A stretch of DNA of 64,000 nt from Streptococcus sp. (GCA_030528055.1 JAUMZQ010000007.1:1-64000), one strand, 5' to 3'. Counted from the first letter of the stretch, positions 20,071-29,539 are shown. Notes: generated by a model not told the origin, from the sequence alone. Made by a program: numbers and translations.

Positions 20071-20541
20071 ATGCCACGTAATTCTCAAGTTATTTTAACC
20101 AATATGTGTTTGATTGAAAATGATAAGGGTCAAATTGTCATGCAAATTAGAGACCCTGAACGTTACAGATGGTCAGGAGCTGCCTTACCTGGAGGACATA
20201 TTGAAGAACATGAAAGTTTACATGAATCTGTTGTCCGTGAAGTCTATGAAGAAACAGGATTAACCATTTCAAAACCTAAATTAGTAGGAATGAAACATTT
20301 TTACACGCAAGAGGATATCAGATACCTCGTCTTTCTCTATAAAACCAATGAATTTGAAGGTCAACTTCGTTCATCAGATGAAGGAGAAGTTAAGTGGGTA
20401 AACTACACTGATTTGGATAAGATGGAATTAGCTTTTGATTTGAAAAATTTAATCACTGTTTTTCAGGATGAAGCCCTTTCTGAGATGTTTTATAAAGGAT
20501 TAAATGAAACAAAAGACGGTTATATTACAGAATATTGGTGA
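20071..20541 (+). CDS. mutX: NUDIX hydrolase, probable 8-oxo-dGTP diphosphatase
   Basis: 156 residues. The NUDIX box is intact (GGHIEE...REVYEETGL). The N-terminal RNSQVILTNMCLIEN and overall length match streptococcal MutX, which removes 8-oxo-dGTP and prevents A-T to C-G mutations. RBS aaggag (20058-20063). It has its own upstream gap of 110 bp. The 3' flank is decayed DNA. Assignment to mutX versus a related NUDIX paralog is inference. Confidence 0.75.
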   Translation: MPRNSQVILTNMCLIENDKGQIVMQIRDPERYRWSGAALPGGHIEEHESLHESVVREVYEETGLTISKPKLVGMKHFYTQEDIRYLVFLYKTNEFEGQLRSSDEGEVKWVNYTDLDKMELAFDLKNLITVFQDEALSEMFYKGLNETKDGYITEYW

Positions 20542-20545
20542 GAGA

Positions 20546-20845
20546 ATGAAAGAATTTTTTAGTGTGTCTGATATAGAAGAGTACGAATTGTTTCAGAGTA
20601 GTACTCCTTATCTTATGGATGATTTAACAGATTATTTGATATTTGTGGTTAAGAAGAGATTTGCTAGCCAGCACCGCTTTGATCAGTGTAGTGTGGTCGT
20701 GTACTTGGTTAGTGACAACTGGCTCAAGGTTTCTATTGAATATGAATGGAAGTCTTCCAACATCAATGCAATATGGTACCGCCTCAGCCGTTGTAGTAAG
20801 AACTTTCGTCTCGATTGCTCCGTGAATGGTGTGACCTTTAAGTAA
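20546..20845 (+). other. Unrecognised 99-codon frame, possibly a decayed gene
   Basis: A frame from ATG 20546 encodes about 99 residues (MKEFFSVSDIEEYELF...) with no family I recognise and a weak ribosome site (ggtgag). From about 20640 to 21040 the DNA is visibly richer in G and C than its surroundings. Fragments of coding-like sequence appear in different frames, for example ADKEVSFVIYACSLEDSSF at about 20870-20930, broken by stops. I read the block as degraded coding DNA of unknown origin. It may instead be a short real gene followed by debris. Confidence 0.3.
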
Positions 20846-21089
20846 ATGTGCATCTGCCATATATGGCTAAAGCCGACAAGGAAGTTTCTTTTGTCATCTA
20901 TGCTTGTAGCCTAGAAGACTCTAGCTTTGTCGCAACCTTTACGGATTTTGAATTGACCGGCTTGCCAGTGGCAGGCACATGATGGACAGCAGCCCGATTG
21001 AGGGGAGGTGGGAATGGCAATGATGTTTACAAATTGAACTGTATGAAAATATCGAACAGTTGAGTTAGGTGGAAAGGAGGTAAAAGAAA

Positions 21090-22205
21090 ATGTTAGAATA
21101 CCTACGGGATAATTGGTTACAAGTGCTATCAAGTATCGGATTAGGTACTTTGATAAGTACTTTTTTAACATTAGCTCAATCTAATAAAAAGAACAATCTA
21201 GAGTATATTACAAAAGAACGTTCAGCATGGAGAAAGAACCTTCATGAAATTATTTCTGAAATGCGTACAGTAGAAGATGTTGAAAATAACATTAGTAAAA
21301 TTGAAACTTACTTAAATCCGTATGGTTATGAAATAAAAAATAAACATAGTCGGGATTATTATTTAAAAGATGGACATATTTGGTACTTATTAAGGAATTT
21401 TAAAAGCCAAGATGATCTAGTAAAATTAAAATATTACCTAAATTTATTGTTGAAATATGATTGGGAACGCTCTAAAAAAGAAGTAAGGATAAATTTTCTT
21501 GATATTCTATTTGCTATATTGAGACTAATTGCGACAGGCATTTTAGTGTACTTGGTGTTATTTTTAAATCCACAATTTATGGATTTCACTGCATATTTTA
21601 AGACTGTAGTTGACTTTATCGCTCTTGCTTCTATATGGTTTATTGATGCTATTGATGAGTTTATCATTAAGAAGGAAATAAGAACAAAGAATAACGAATC
21701 AATTCTTTTAACTTTTTTTGGAGGGGCACCCTATATATGGATTATACATGAACTAGATACACATATACAATTTTTGAAACAATTTGGAATGACGGCTTTT
21801 GGAATTATAATCTGTTCTTTAACTCTTCTAATGATTCTATTAGTTATAAAATTAGAAAATCCATCCGAGGAATATATAATACATATAAAATCAGCTAATG
21901 ATATAAACAGCAAATATAAAGAAGAAAGTTTTAAATCATATGCTTATCGAGATGAATTGGCCTTAAAATTAAACAAAATTCTTGAAGAGTCAATGTATAT
22001 TAAAGGGAATCAAAAAATATCAAGACGTAATAAGAAGCTAGAGAAAAAAATAAAAGATAGGAAATATAAAAATATAAAGCAGTCAATAAAAATCAAGTAC
22101 GCACATAAGAAAAGAATTCACAAATATCAATTGCTTAATAAAATCATAAAACACAATAAGGAGAACACACATGAAAGAACTTTCACCAAAATACAATCCA
22201 GCTGA
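21090..22205 (+). CDS. Hypothetical multi-pass membrane protein
   Basis: 371 residues; RBS aaggagg (21073-21079). One N-terminal membrane segment (about 8-28), a polar region, then four more segments (about 143-164, 170-190, 205-220, 232-252), and a very basic tail. No family recognised. The last dozen or so residues are out-of-frame translation of the start of the valS relic (22171 onward), so the natural C-terminus was probably lost when the two were joined. Much lower G+C than the block just upstream. Confidence 0.6.
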   Translation: MLEYLRDNWLQVLSSIGLGTLISTFLTLAQSNKKNNLEYITKERSAWRKNLHEIISEMRTVEDVENNISKIETYLNPYGYEIKNKHSRDYYLKDGHIWYLLRNFKSQDDLVKLKYYLNLLLKYDWERSKKEVRINFLDILFAILRLIATGILVYLVLFLNPQFMDFTAYFKTVVDFIALASIWFIDAIDEFIIKKEIRTKNNESILLTFFGGAPYIWIIHELDTHIQFLKQFGMTAFGIIICSLTLLMILLVIKLENPSEEYIIHIKSANDINSKYKEESFKSYAYRDELALKLNKILEESMYIKGNQKISRRNKKLEKKIKDRKYKNIKQSIKIKYAHKKRIHKYQLLNKIIKHNKENTHERTFTKIQSS

Positions 22206-22650
22206 GGTTGAAGCTGGGCGTTACCAAACTTGATTGGTTCAAGATACCTTTAAGATGTCAGGTGATACAGAGGCTAAGCCTTATTCAATCGTGATTCCAC
22301 CGCCAAAGTTACTGAAAAATTTGATAAGTTCTAGTTTGGTGTGGCGGGACATATCCTTTACAACTTCATCTGGGAGGAATGCCAACTGGTATGTTGAGTT
22401 GACCAAGGAAGTTCTTTACAGTGAAAATGAATCTGAAAAAGCGGTAACACGTTCAGTCCTTCTCTACACTTTGGATAAAATCTTACGTCTTCTCCATCGA
22501 ATTATGTCGTCTGTGACCGAGGAAATCTTCGCCCAATATGCGGAAGATTTAATCGTGACAGCAGCCTTATCCAGTGATTAATCCTGCTTTTGAAAATGAA
22601 GCTACCCACGCAAGTACAAGTGTAGAAAGCTTGAAAGACTTGATTCGCTC
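22171..22650 (+). pseudogene. valS: Broken valyl-tRNA synthetase relic
   Basis: ATG 22171 with RBS aaggag begins MKELSPKYNPAEVEAGRYQ, the streptococcal ValS N-terminus. Codon 21 is TGA (22231-22233) where ValS has Trp. After YSIVIPPP (near 22305) the sequence jumps to the C-terminal catalytic/anticodon region (TEKFDKF, then [17 protein letters not shown] and [11 protein letters not shown]), a deletion of roughly 500 codons. There is a further in-frame TAG, a 2-base loss near 22380 and another frameshift near 22564; similarity stops at SLKDLIR (about 22646). It cannot encode a functional enzyme, so an intact valS must exist elsewhere. Confidence 0.9.
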
Positions 22651-22656
22651 AATAAA

Positions 22657-22929
22657 ATGATAATCAATAAGGAATCAGATAACCGTTTGTTAGAAAAAGA
22701 TTTTGGACACTTATCTGGTGGAGAACAACAATTAATTAATTTGTTTACAACTCTTACTAAACCCAATTCTCAACTGATTATATTGGACGAACCGTTTGCG
22801 AACATCTCGAATAAACTACATTTACGATTGTTGAGTATACTAAAAGAAGTATCAAAAGAAAAAATTGTTATGATTATCTCCCATGATCATTTTACTGACA
22901 CAGAAGAAAGTATATTATGGATTGAATAA
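22657..22929 (+). pseudogene. ABC ATPase C-terminal stump
   Basis: 90 codons with ABC signature LSGGEQQ, Walker B LIILDEPFAN and H-loop IISHDH. There is no Walker A: the N-terminal half is absent. The ATG at 22657 has no RBS and lies at the junction with the valS relic. Because the reading frame itself is undamaged, this could be a recent truncation. The stump ends 16 bp before a terminator. Confidence 0.75.
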
Positions 22930-22944
22930 AAATGTTTGATATAC

Positions 22945-22979
22945 AAAAAAAGTAAAGCAAAATTTGCTCTACTTTTTTT
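22945..22979. terminator. Bidirectional terminator upstream of the niaR 3' end
   Basis: AGTAaAGCAAA and TTTGCTcTACT pair with one a/c mismatch, flanked by A and T tracts on the two sides. It can serve both the ABC stump and niaR. Confidence 0.75.
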
Positions 22980-22981
22980 AT

Positions 22982-23494
22982 CTACTCATCCAGCAAAAAA
23001 CCAAGTTGGTCTAATGCCTCTTTGATATAATCCAGATCTTCTTGGCTATTAGCTTTGACCAAGTGATAATGGACACCGTCAGTTAATTCAGATAGGGCAT
23101 GGCAATTTGTATTTTTTACTTGTTGCAAAAAGTCTTGTACATCTCTACGGCAGGTTAAATAGAGGTCTGCTTGTATGTCGCCATAAATAGGATGATTTAT
23201 TTGGAGATTTTGTACTTGTCCACCATTGTCTATGATGGCAAGTAGTTCGGATTCAATGTCACTAATTTTATGCTGAACCTTAAACAACTGGTAACAACCA
23301 TCTTCTTCGCTTTTCCTAAAAATATAGCCTCGGTTAGTACTGAGAATGGGAGCACCATTAGCACGTAACAGTGCAATATCCTGTACAATGATTTGCCGTG
23401 TTACTTGAAATTTTTCAGCCAAAAATTGTCCATTTAATGGAACAGTGGTATTTTCTAATAGTTGCAATAAATTGGTTCGTCTATCTTTTGTCAT
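22982..23494 (-). CDS. niaR: Niacin-responsive transcriptional repressor
   Basis: 170 residues. An N-terminal HTH (FLAEKFQVTRQIIVQDIALL) is followed by a 3H domain with conserved histidines (VQHKI, INHPIYGD, CHALSELTDGVHYH), the architecture of NiaR. The family represses NAD-precursor uptake and synthesis genes when niacin is ample. It lies 38 bp downstream of niaX on the same strand and is probably co-transcribed. Confidence 0.88.
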   Translation of the reverse strand: MTKDRRTNLLQLLENTTVPLNGQFLAEKFQVTRQIIVQDIALLRANGAPILSTNRGYIFRKSEEDGCYQLFKVQHKISDIESELLAIIDNGGQVQNLQINHPIYGDIQADLYLTCRRDVQDFLQQVKNTNCHALSELTDGVHYHLVKANSQEDLDYIKEALDQLGFLLDE

Positions 23495-23532
23495 AAATTC
23501 ATTTTAAAATAAAAGGGAGCAATTTTCAATGT

Positions 23533-24060
23533 TTAACGTATTTTTAGTAATCTATTATAGATATACTTTGCAATAAGAAAATCAACAACACTATGGATAA
23601 TTGTTCCTAAACCAACTAGAACAAAAACGAGATAAAAGATATTTCCGCTAGGAAAAGCAGTTGCAGTATAGAATAAAATGCAGACAATTAATTCTCCAAA
23701 GGCATGAATCAGAGCGAGGCTAATATTGAAAATCCAAGTTTTAGTGGAGTTGCTTAGAACATTTGGATATTTTTTTAAATAAACAGCACCTAAAACTCCA
23801 AAGAGTAAATGGGAAAAAGCACGCAAAACAATGATAAATGGAAAGCCAGCTATTAGGAAACCAAAGGTAGAACCGATGATAACAATCGTAGCCATCAAAG
23901 GAGAAATAAAAATAGCTAAGAAAATCGGTACGTGACTAGCCAAAGTATAGGAAGCTGGGGGAATAATGATTTTAGCAGGCATTACCAAGGGAATAGCGAT
24001 AGCTAGGGCCGTTAGTAGGGCGGTAAAAGTAATAAACTGATTTTTAGATTTTATATTCAT
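23533..24060 (-). CDS. niaX: Niacin ECF transporter substrate-binding (S) component
   Basis: 175 residues, about six membrane segments. The N-terminal FTALLTALAIAIPLVMP resembles the ECF S-component signature, and the linkage to niaR identifies the substrate as niacin. It needs the shared EcfAA'T module encoded elsewhere. The promoter region carries a 20-bp palindromic element overlapping the -10, consistent with NiaR control. Confidence 0.85.
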   Translation of the reverse strand: MNIKSKNQFITFTALLTALAIAIPLVMPAKIIIPPASYTLASHVPIFLAIFISPLMATIVIIGSTFGFLIAGFPFIIVLRAFSHLLFGVLGAVYLKKYPNVLSNSTKTWIFNISLALIHAFGELIVCILFYTATAFPSGNIFYLVFVLVGLGTIIHSVVDFLIAKYIYNRLLKIR

Positions 24061-24085
24061 AAAATATTTCCTTTATCTTTTTTAT

Positions 24086-24130
24086 GTATATACACAAGTA
24101 TATACTATACCATTTTTATACCAAAGTCAA
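24086..24130 (-). promoter_or_regulatory. niaX promoter with NiaR-type operator
   Basis: On the minus strand -35 TTGACT (24125-24130) and -10 TAGTAT (24102-24107), 17-bp spacer. The element GTATATACACAAGTATATAC (24086-24105) is two identical 8-bp palindromes separated by 4 bp and overlaps the -10. Placement fits repression; identity as the NiaR site is inference from context. Confidence 0.65.
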
Positions 24131-24156
24131 TTCATCAAATAGTAAGTACTTATTTT

Positions 24157-24185
24157 TTGAAAAATTTCTCAAATTAGTATATAAT
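24157..24185 (+). promoter_or_regulatory. Promoter of the yjdM-like gene
   Basis: -35 TTGAAA (24157-24162), 17-bp spacer, -10 TATAAT (24180-24185). Confidence 0.7.
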
Positions 24186-24218
24186 ATTCGGATAATATGA
24201 AAGGAGTAAAATTTTTTA

Positions 24219-24557
24219 ATGAATAGTTTACCAAACTGTACGAAATGTGATTCAGAATATGTGTACGAAGATGGTGCCTTGCTTATCTGTCCAGAATGTG
24301 CTTATGAATGGAGTCCAGCAGAAGAAAGTGCAGTAGAAGAAAATAGTTTAGCTAAAGATGCAAATGGTAATCCATTGACGGATGGAGATACGGTAACAGT
24401 TATCAAAGATTTGAAAGTAAAAGGTGCACCAAAAGACATCAAGCAAGGAACACGTGTCAAGAATATTCGCATTGTCTCAGGAGATCATAATATTGATTGC
24501 AAGATAGATGGTTTTGGAGCTATGAAGCTAAAATCAGAATTTATTAAGAAAGTTTGA
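24219..24557 (+). CDS. yjdM: Zinc ribbon protein YjdM (PhnA-like)
   Basis: 112 residues. An N-terminal zinc ribbon (CTKC...CPEC, about residues 7-27) and a C-terminal SH3-like beta domain ([17 protein letters not shown]) match the YjdM/PhnA family, formerly called alkylphosphonate utilisation. The family's real role is unclear. RBS aaggag (24201-24206) is somewhat distant. Confidence 0.85.
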   Translation: MNSLPNCTKCDSEYVYEDGALLICPECAYEWSPAEESAVEENSLAKDANGNPLTDGDTVTVIKDLKVKGAPKDIKQGTRVKNIRIVSGDHNIDCKIDGFGAMKLKSEFIKKV

Positions 24558-24565
24558 GGTATTTT

Positions 24566-25198
24566 ATGAAACAGAAATTGATTTTATTTTATCGGATTGT
24601 TTTGTTAATTTCAGTAGTAACAGGGGTTTATATAGAAATAGCTGATTACGGTTGGGGAAAATTGATGTACTACACAATTTTATCTAATATTGTAGTTTTA
24701 TTTTTTACAGCTTATTTAGTCTATCTTATGATTGCGAATCTGTCATGGGAAAATTCAAAAGTATTGCGGCTAAAGGGTGGTGTAACCATGTGTATCATGA
24801 TTACCTGTGTTGTGTATCATTTCCTTTTAGCTCCTCGTGCCACAAATTTCTTTCAGATAGAGAATTTATTATGCCACTATATTGTGCCGTTACTATTTTT
24901 CTTTGATACTCTCTTTTTCGATAAAAGAAGACAATATCGTTGGTATGATCCTATTTCTTGGACTAGCGTTCCTCTAATTTATACATTGTTTGCACTTTTT
25001 AATGGCTTTGTAACGAAAATTTCAATTCCTGGTGCAAAAGACAATCCCTTCCCATATTTTTTCTTAAATGTTTTTAAATATGGTTGGCCCTTTGTTATTA
25101 AAATGTCATTCATTATTTTGATAGCTTATTTATTATCTTCTTATGTTTTTTACTTTATCAAGTCCATTCGTGTAGGAAATATCGGAAGAAATGCTTGA
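24566..25198 (+). CDS. Pr6Pr family membrane protein
   Basis: 210 residues with six membrane segments. Motifs TILSNIVVL, VYHFLLAP and LLCHYIVPLLFFFD are typical of the Pr6Pr (FAR-17a/AIG1-related) family of unknown function. ATG 24566 preferred over TTG 24554, which overlaps the previous gene's stop. Probably co-transcribed with yjdM, 8 bp away. Confidence 0.7.
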   Translation: MKQKLILFYRIVLLISVVTGVYIEIADYGWGKLMYYTILSNIVVLFFTAYLVYLMIANLSWENSKVLRLKGGVTMCIMITCVVYHFLLAPRATNFFQIENLLCHYIVPLLFFFDTLFFDKRRQYRWYDPISWTSVPLIYTLFALFNGFVTKISIPGAKDNPFPYFFLNVFKYGWPFVIKMSFIILIAYLLSSYVFYFIKSIRVGNIGRNA

Positions 25199-25257
25199 TT
25201 GAGACACATTGTTATCAGTATTTGTCTAATTAAAATCAATAAAAGAACATTTTTCTC

Positions 25258-25286
25258 TTGAACTATTTTATGAACTATGGTATAGT
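25258..25286 (+). promoter_or_regulatory. Promoter of the pyr operon
   Basis: -35 TTGAAC (25258-25263), 17-bp spacer, -10 TATAGT (25281-25286). Confidence 0.75.
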
Positions 25287-25299
25287 TTATGTAATTGAA

Positions 25300-25437
25300 T
25301 AATCCTTTAATTCTATCCAGAGAGATAGGCAAGGAACAAAGTAGAAAGATACAGATGGTTATGATAAGTGCGCTTATTTATAGCATCTACTATATCGTGT
25401 TTTTATGGAGTCTCCTTGTTTAAAGGGGACTTTTTTA
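25300..25437 (+). promoter_or_regulatory. PyrR-dependent attenuator leader
   Basis: The binding loop CCAGAGAGATAGGCAAGG (25317-25334) matches the PyrR anti-antiterminator consensus. The terminator is GTCTCCTT (25410-25417) pairing with AAGGGGAC (25423-25430), followed by six T (25431-25436). With UMP bound, PyrR stabilises the anti-antiterminator so that termination occurs before pyrR. This one leader could govern pyrR through carB, since no second copy appears before pyrB or carA. Confidence 0.88.
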
Positions 25438-25455
25438 TATTTCTTGGAGGTTTTG

Positions 25456-25986
25456 ATGAAAACAAAAGAAGTTGTTGATGAAATCACGTTAAATCGTGCT
25501 ATTACGCGGATTACCTATGAAATAATCGAACGTAATAAAGATTTAAGCCAAATTGTCTTAGCAGGGATTAAGACCAGAGGAGTGTATATTGCTAAACGGA
25601 TTCAAAAAAGACTTCTACAACTAGAAAAAGTAGAAGTTCCGGTTGCAGAAGTGGATACAAAGCCTTTCCGAGATGACCTAGAAGAAAAACTTGTAGATAC
25701 GACAGTTATTCCGGTTGATATTGCTAATCAACAAGTTATTTTGGTGGACGACGTCCTCTATACTGGGCGTACTATTCGAGCTGCGATTGATAATCTTGTG
25801 AGTCATGGACGTCCAGCTCGGGTAAGTTTGGCCGTTCTAGTGGATAGAGGGCATCGCGAGTTACCCATCCGAGCGGACTATGTTGGTAAAAATATCCCAA
25901 CTAGCCATACAGAAGAAATCATCGTTGAAATGGTTGAAAAAGACGGTCAAGATAGAATTCTGATTGTGGAGGGAGAAGAAAAATGA
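25456..25986 (+). CDS. pyrR: Bifunctional pyr operon regulator / uracil phosphoribosyltransferase
   Basis: 176 residues, normal size. The PRPP loop [17 protein letters not shown] (region about 93-109) is intact. PyrR binds the leader RNA just upstream and lowers pyr expression when UMP is high. Start is ATG 25456 with RBS tggagg; an in-frame ATG at 25405 lies inside the terminator hairpin and is not a plausible start. Overlaps pyrP by 4 bp (ATGA). Confidence 0.95.
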   Translation: MKTKEVVDEITLNRAITRITYEIIERNKDLSQIVLAGIKTRGVYIAKRIQKRLLQLEKVEVPVAEVDTKPFRDDLEEKLVDTTVIPVDIANQQVILVDDVLYTGRTIRAAIDNLVSHGRPARVSLAVLVDRGHRELPIRADYVGKNIPTSHTEEIIVEMVEKDGQDRILIVEGEEK

Positions 25987-27251
25987 GCCAATTAGCCAGG
26001 TATGATGTTCATGATGTTCCCAAACCAGGACTTTTACTGGGACTTTCATTTCAACACCTATTTGCCATGTTTGGTGCAACAGTTTTAGTTCCTATTCTGG
26101 TTGGAATAGACCCAGCAGTAGCACTGTTTTCGAGTGGTTTAGGAACATTAGCTCATTTAACGGTAACAAAATACAAGATACCGGCTTATATGGGTTCTAG
26201 CTTTGCCTATATTGCTGCTATGCAGATACTCATGAAAACAGATGGTATTGCAGCTGTGGCACAGGGAGCTATAACAGGTGGTTTAGTTTACTTCATTGTG
26301 GCATTGATTGTAAAATTTGCGGGAAATGCTTGGATAGATAAGGTTTTACCTCCAGTTGTAGTGGGACCGATTATTATGGTTATCGGTCTAAGTTTAGCTT
26401 CTACAGCGGTTAATGATGTTATGAAAAAAAATGAGACATACAGCTTGACTTATTTTATCATTGGAATGGTTACCTTACTTGCAGTTATTCTCTTTAATAT
26501 TTATGGTAAGAAAATAGTGGGGATTATTCCTGTCTTACTTGGATTGATTGTTGGGTATTGTTTCTCGCTCATTCTTGGATTGATAACAGGTGAAGAAATT
26601 ATATCTTTTAGCAATGTAGCACAAGCTTCGTGGTTTCATGTTCCTCCGATGAATTTACCTTTTATAGATTATGGAGTTAAGTTTTATCCAAGCGCTATTC
26701 TAACGATGGCTCCCATCGCATTTGTAACAATGACGGAGCACTTCGGACATGTAATGGTTTTAAATAGTCTGACTGGAAAAGATTTCTTTAAAGAACCGGG
26801 GCTTGACAAGACATTAGCAGGTGACGGTTTGGCACAAATTATTGCGGGAGTTTTTGGAGCTCCGCCAGTAACAAGTTACGGAGAAAATATCGGTGTCATG
26901 GCACTGAATAAAATTTATAGTGTTTATGTTATTGCTGGTGCTGCTGTTTTGGCGATTGTGATGAGTTTTGTAGGTAAAGTATCAGCACTGTTGCAATCTA
27001 TTCCAAGTCCTGTATTGGGTGGTATTTCCATTGCTTTATTTGGAGTTATCGCTTCTAGTGGTTTGAAAATTTTAGTAGAAAATCAAACGAATTTTGATAA
27101 TAAAAAGAATCTATTAATCACCAGTGTGGTACTCGTATCTGGTATTGGTGGTTTAACATTACAACTTTCAGGATTACAGATATCCGGAGTTGCACTTTCT
27201 ACCCTTATTGGAATTGTTCTTTATCTGGTTCTCCCAGAGCCTAAAGAATAA
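25983..27251 (+). CDS. pyrP: Uracil permease
   Basis: 422 residues, about 12-14 membrane segments of the nucleobase:cation symporter 2 family. MTEHFGHV and the [16 protein letters not shown] motif identify the uracil/xanthine permease group; pyr-operon placement points to uracil. Overlaps pyrR by 4 bp. Confidence 0.93.
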   Translation: MSQLARYDVHDVPKPGLLLGLSFQHLFAMFGATVLVPILVGIDPAVALFSSGLGTLAHLTVTKYKIPAYMGSSFAYIAAMQILMKTDGIAAVAQGAITGGLVYFIVALIVKFAGNAWIDKVLPPVVVGPIIMVIGLSLASTAVNDVMKKNETYSLTYFIIGMVTLLAVILFNIYGKKIVGIIPVLLGLIVGYCFSLILGLITGEEIISFSNVAQASWFHVPPMNLPFIDYGVKFYPSAILTMAPIAFVTMTEHFGHVMVLNSLTGKDFFKEPGLDKTLAGDGLAQIIAGVFGAPPVTSYGENIGVMALNKIYSVYVIAGAAVLAIVMSFVGKVSALLQSIPSPVLGGISIALFGVIASSGLKILVENQTNFDNKKNLLITSVVLVSGIGGLTLQLSGLQISGVALSTLIGIVLYLVLPEPKE

Positions 27252-27427
27252 CAGAAGTTGTTAAGTATTTATATAAAATTTATAAAAAGTATTTCTAATT
27301 TTGCCACTAACAGAAGAAAGTTTATTTCAAGTGAAGTTTTATAGATAAAATTATCTTACTGTCTGAAATCTACATTTGTCTAACTTTTCTACTGTTCCTA
27401 ATATTTTATTAACCAAGGAGAAAATTT

Positions 27428-28345
27428 ATGTCATCAAATCAAATCGCTCTTAAAAATTTAGTGTCAATGGAAGCTCTCTCAAATGAAGAAGTTTTAGCAT
27501 TGATTAAGCGTGGAATTGAATTTAAAAACGGTGCTACTGTTCAATATGATAAGCAACACATTGTATCTAATTTGTTCTTTGAATCTTCAACTCGTACTCA
27601 TAAAGCTTTTGAAGTAGCAGAATTGAAATTAGGGTGTGACTTACTTGATTTTGATGTAAAAACAAGTTCAGTAAACAAGGGAGAAACTTTGTATGATACG
27701 ATTTTAACTATGTCTGCTTTAGGAGTAGATATCTGTGTTATTCGTCATCCAGAGGTGGATTACTACAAAGAGCTGATTGAAAGTCCAACGATTACAGCTT
27801 CAATAGTGAATGGTGGAGATGGTTCAGGGCAACATCCGAGTCAAAGTTTACTAGATTTAATGACCATCTACCAAGAATTCGGTAGCTTTGACGGATTGAA
27901 AGTGGCTATTGCTGGTGATTTGGTTCACTCACGTGTGGCAAAATCAAACATGCAAATCTTAAAACGATTAGGAGCAGAAATTTTCTTTGCTGGTCCAGAT
28001 GAGTGGAGAAGTGAAGAATTTACAGATTATGGTAAATTTGTAACGATTGATGAAGTGATTGAAGAAGTAGATGTGATGATGTTTTTACGTGTTCAGCATG
28101 AACGACATGATTACGATTCAATCTTTTCAAAAGAAAATTATCACAAATTACATGGATTAACTCAGGAGAGATATGATCGAATGAAAGATACAGCTATCTT
28201 AATGCATCCAGCACCTGTGAATCGTGATGTGGAGATTGCTGATCATTTGGTGGAAGCACCAAAATCTCGTATTGTTGAACAAATGACAAATGGTGTTTAT
28301 GTCAGAATGGCTATTATTGAGGCAGTTCTAAAAGGACGTCAATAA
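27428..28345 (+). CDS. pyrB: Aspartate carbamoyltransferase catalytic subunit
   Basis: 305 residues. The carbamoyl-phosphate motif [12 protein letters not shown] and [11 protein letters not shown] and [11 protein letters not shown] are intact. It makes carbamoyl aspartate from carbamoyl phosphate and aspartate. No regulatory-chain gene is present, as usual in Firmicutes. RBS aaggag. 176 bp separates it from pyrP, with no second PyrR leader visible there. Confidence 0.96.
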   Translation: MSSNQIALKNLVSMEALSNEEVLALIKRGIEFKNGATVQYDKQHIVSNLFFESSTRTHKAFEVAELKLGCDLLDFDVKTSSVNKGETLYDTILTMSALGVDICVIRHPEVDYYKELIESPTITASIVNGGDGSGQHPSQSLLDLMTIYQEFGSFDGLKVAIAGDLVHSRVAKSNMQILKRLGAEIFFAGPDEWRSEEFTDYGKFVTIDEVIEEVDVMMFLRVQHERHDYDSIFSKENYHKLHGLTQERYDRMKDTAILMHPAPVNRDVEIADHLVEAPKSRIVEQMTNGVYVRMAIIEAVLKGRQ

Positions 28346-28367
28346 TCTCGGAATACTTTGGTAGAAC

Positions 28368-28407
28368 GGGAGTGGGGAAGAACTTGAAAAGGTATTATCC
28401 CCCTCCC
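28368..28407 (+). other. GC-rich stem-loop between pyrB and carA
   Basis: GGGAGTGGGG (28368-28377) can pair with CCCCCTCCC (28399-28407). No T tract follows, so it is not a standard terminator; it may be a processing or stabilising element. Confidence 0.5.
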
Positions 28408-28444
28408 TCTTACTATATCATTGTGAAGAATCAAGGAGGATGGC

Positions 28445-29539
28445 ATGGTAAAAAGACTTTTAATATTAGAAAATGGTACAGTTTTTGAAGGAGAAGCTTT
28501 TGGTGCAAATGCAAGTGTAACAGGTGAGATTGTCTTTAATACAGGTATGACTGGTTACCAAGAGTCTATCACAGACCAATCATATAATGGTCAAATTTTG
28601 ACATTCACTTATCCTTTAGTCGGTAATTATGGTATCAATCGTGATGATTATGAATCCATTAGTCCTACTTGTAAGGGAGTCGTGGTTTATGAATGGGCTA
28701 GAGTGGCTAGTAATTGGCGAAATCAGATGACGCTGGATGAGTTTTTAAAAGCTAAAAATATTCCAGGGATTTCAGGAATTGACACACGCGCTCTGACAAA
28801 AATTATTCGAAAATACGGAACGATGAGAGTAACTCTGACAGATGCTATTGAAGATAGTATTGACCATTTAAAAGACCAATTGCAAGCAACTGTCCTACCA
28901 ACAGATAATGTTAAACAAGTATCTACCAGAAAAGCCTATCCAGCACCGGGTTCGGGAAGAAGTGTTGTTTTAGTTGACTTTGGATTAAAGCACTCTATTT
29001 TAAGAGAATTAGCTGATAGAAATTGTAATGTAACAGTCGTTCCACACAATACAACTGCAGAAGAAATTTTGCACCTTAACCCAGATGGTGTTATGCTGTC
29101 TAACGGACCTGGGAATCCCGAAGATGTTCCTTATGCTTTGGAGATGATTCGTGGAATACAAGGTAAGATTCCAATTTTTGGTATCTGCATGGGGCATCAA
29201 CTCTTTTCAATGGCAAATGGAGCCAAAACACATAAAATGAAATTTGGACATCGAGGATTTAACCATGCTGTTCGAGAAATTGCCACTGGGCGAATTGATT
29301 TTACCAGTCAAAATCATGGCTATGCCGTTAGTCGTGAAAATCTGCCAGAAGAATTGATGATTACACATGAGGAAATCAATGATCAATCGGTAGAAGGTGT
29401 TCGTCATCGTTACTATCCTGCTTTTTCGGTACAATTTCATCCAGATGCAGCACCAGGTCCGCACGATGCTAGCTATTTATTTGATGAATTTTTAGAAATG
29501 ATTGATGCTTTTCAAAATAGTCAGTTAAATAACGCATAA
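28445..29539 (+). CDS. carA: Carbamoyl-phosphate synthase small (glutaminase) subunit
   Basis: 364 residues. The class I glutamine amidotransferase triad is visible: nucleophile Cys in FGICMGHQ, and the His-Glu pair region in [12 protein letters not shown]. It hydrolyses glutamine and passes ammonia to CarB. RBS aaggagg (28433-28439). Note [12 protein letters not shown] in place of the commoner HPE sequence, as seen in other carbamoyl-phosphate synthases with HPDA. Confidence 0.96.
   Translation: MVKRLLILENGTVFEGEAFGANASVTGEIVFNTGMTGYQESITDQSYNGQILTFTYPLVGNYGINRDDYESISPTCKGVVVYEWARVASNWRNQMTLDEFLKAKNIPGISGIDTRALTKIIRKYGTMRVTLTDAIEDSIDHLKDQLQATVLPTDNVKQVSTRKAYPAPGSGRSVVLVDFGLKHSILRELADRNCNVTVVPHNTTAEEILHLNPDGVMLSNGPGNPEDVPYALEMIRGIQGKIPIFGICMGHQLFSMANGAKTHKMKFGHRGFNHAVREIATGRIDFTSQNHGYAVSRENLPEELMITHEEINDQSVEGVRHRYYPAFSVQFHPDAAPGPHDASYLFDEFLEMIDAFQNSQLNNA

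Noticed and set aside
20624..20860. Minus-strand frame beginning MADAHLLKGHTIHG
   Set aside because: No RBS, no recognised family, and it overlaps other partly open frames in the same decayed block; frame openness there is not strand-specific.
25405..25455. Longer pyrR start at ATG 25405
   Set aside because: It lies within the attenuator terminator hairpin; the 25456 ATG has a good RBS and gives the normal protein length.
27252..27427. A second PyrR attenuator before pyrB
   Set aside because: No CCAGAGAGNNNGGCAAGG-like loop or terminator hairpin is present in this gap.
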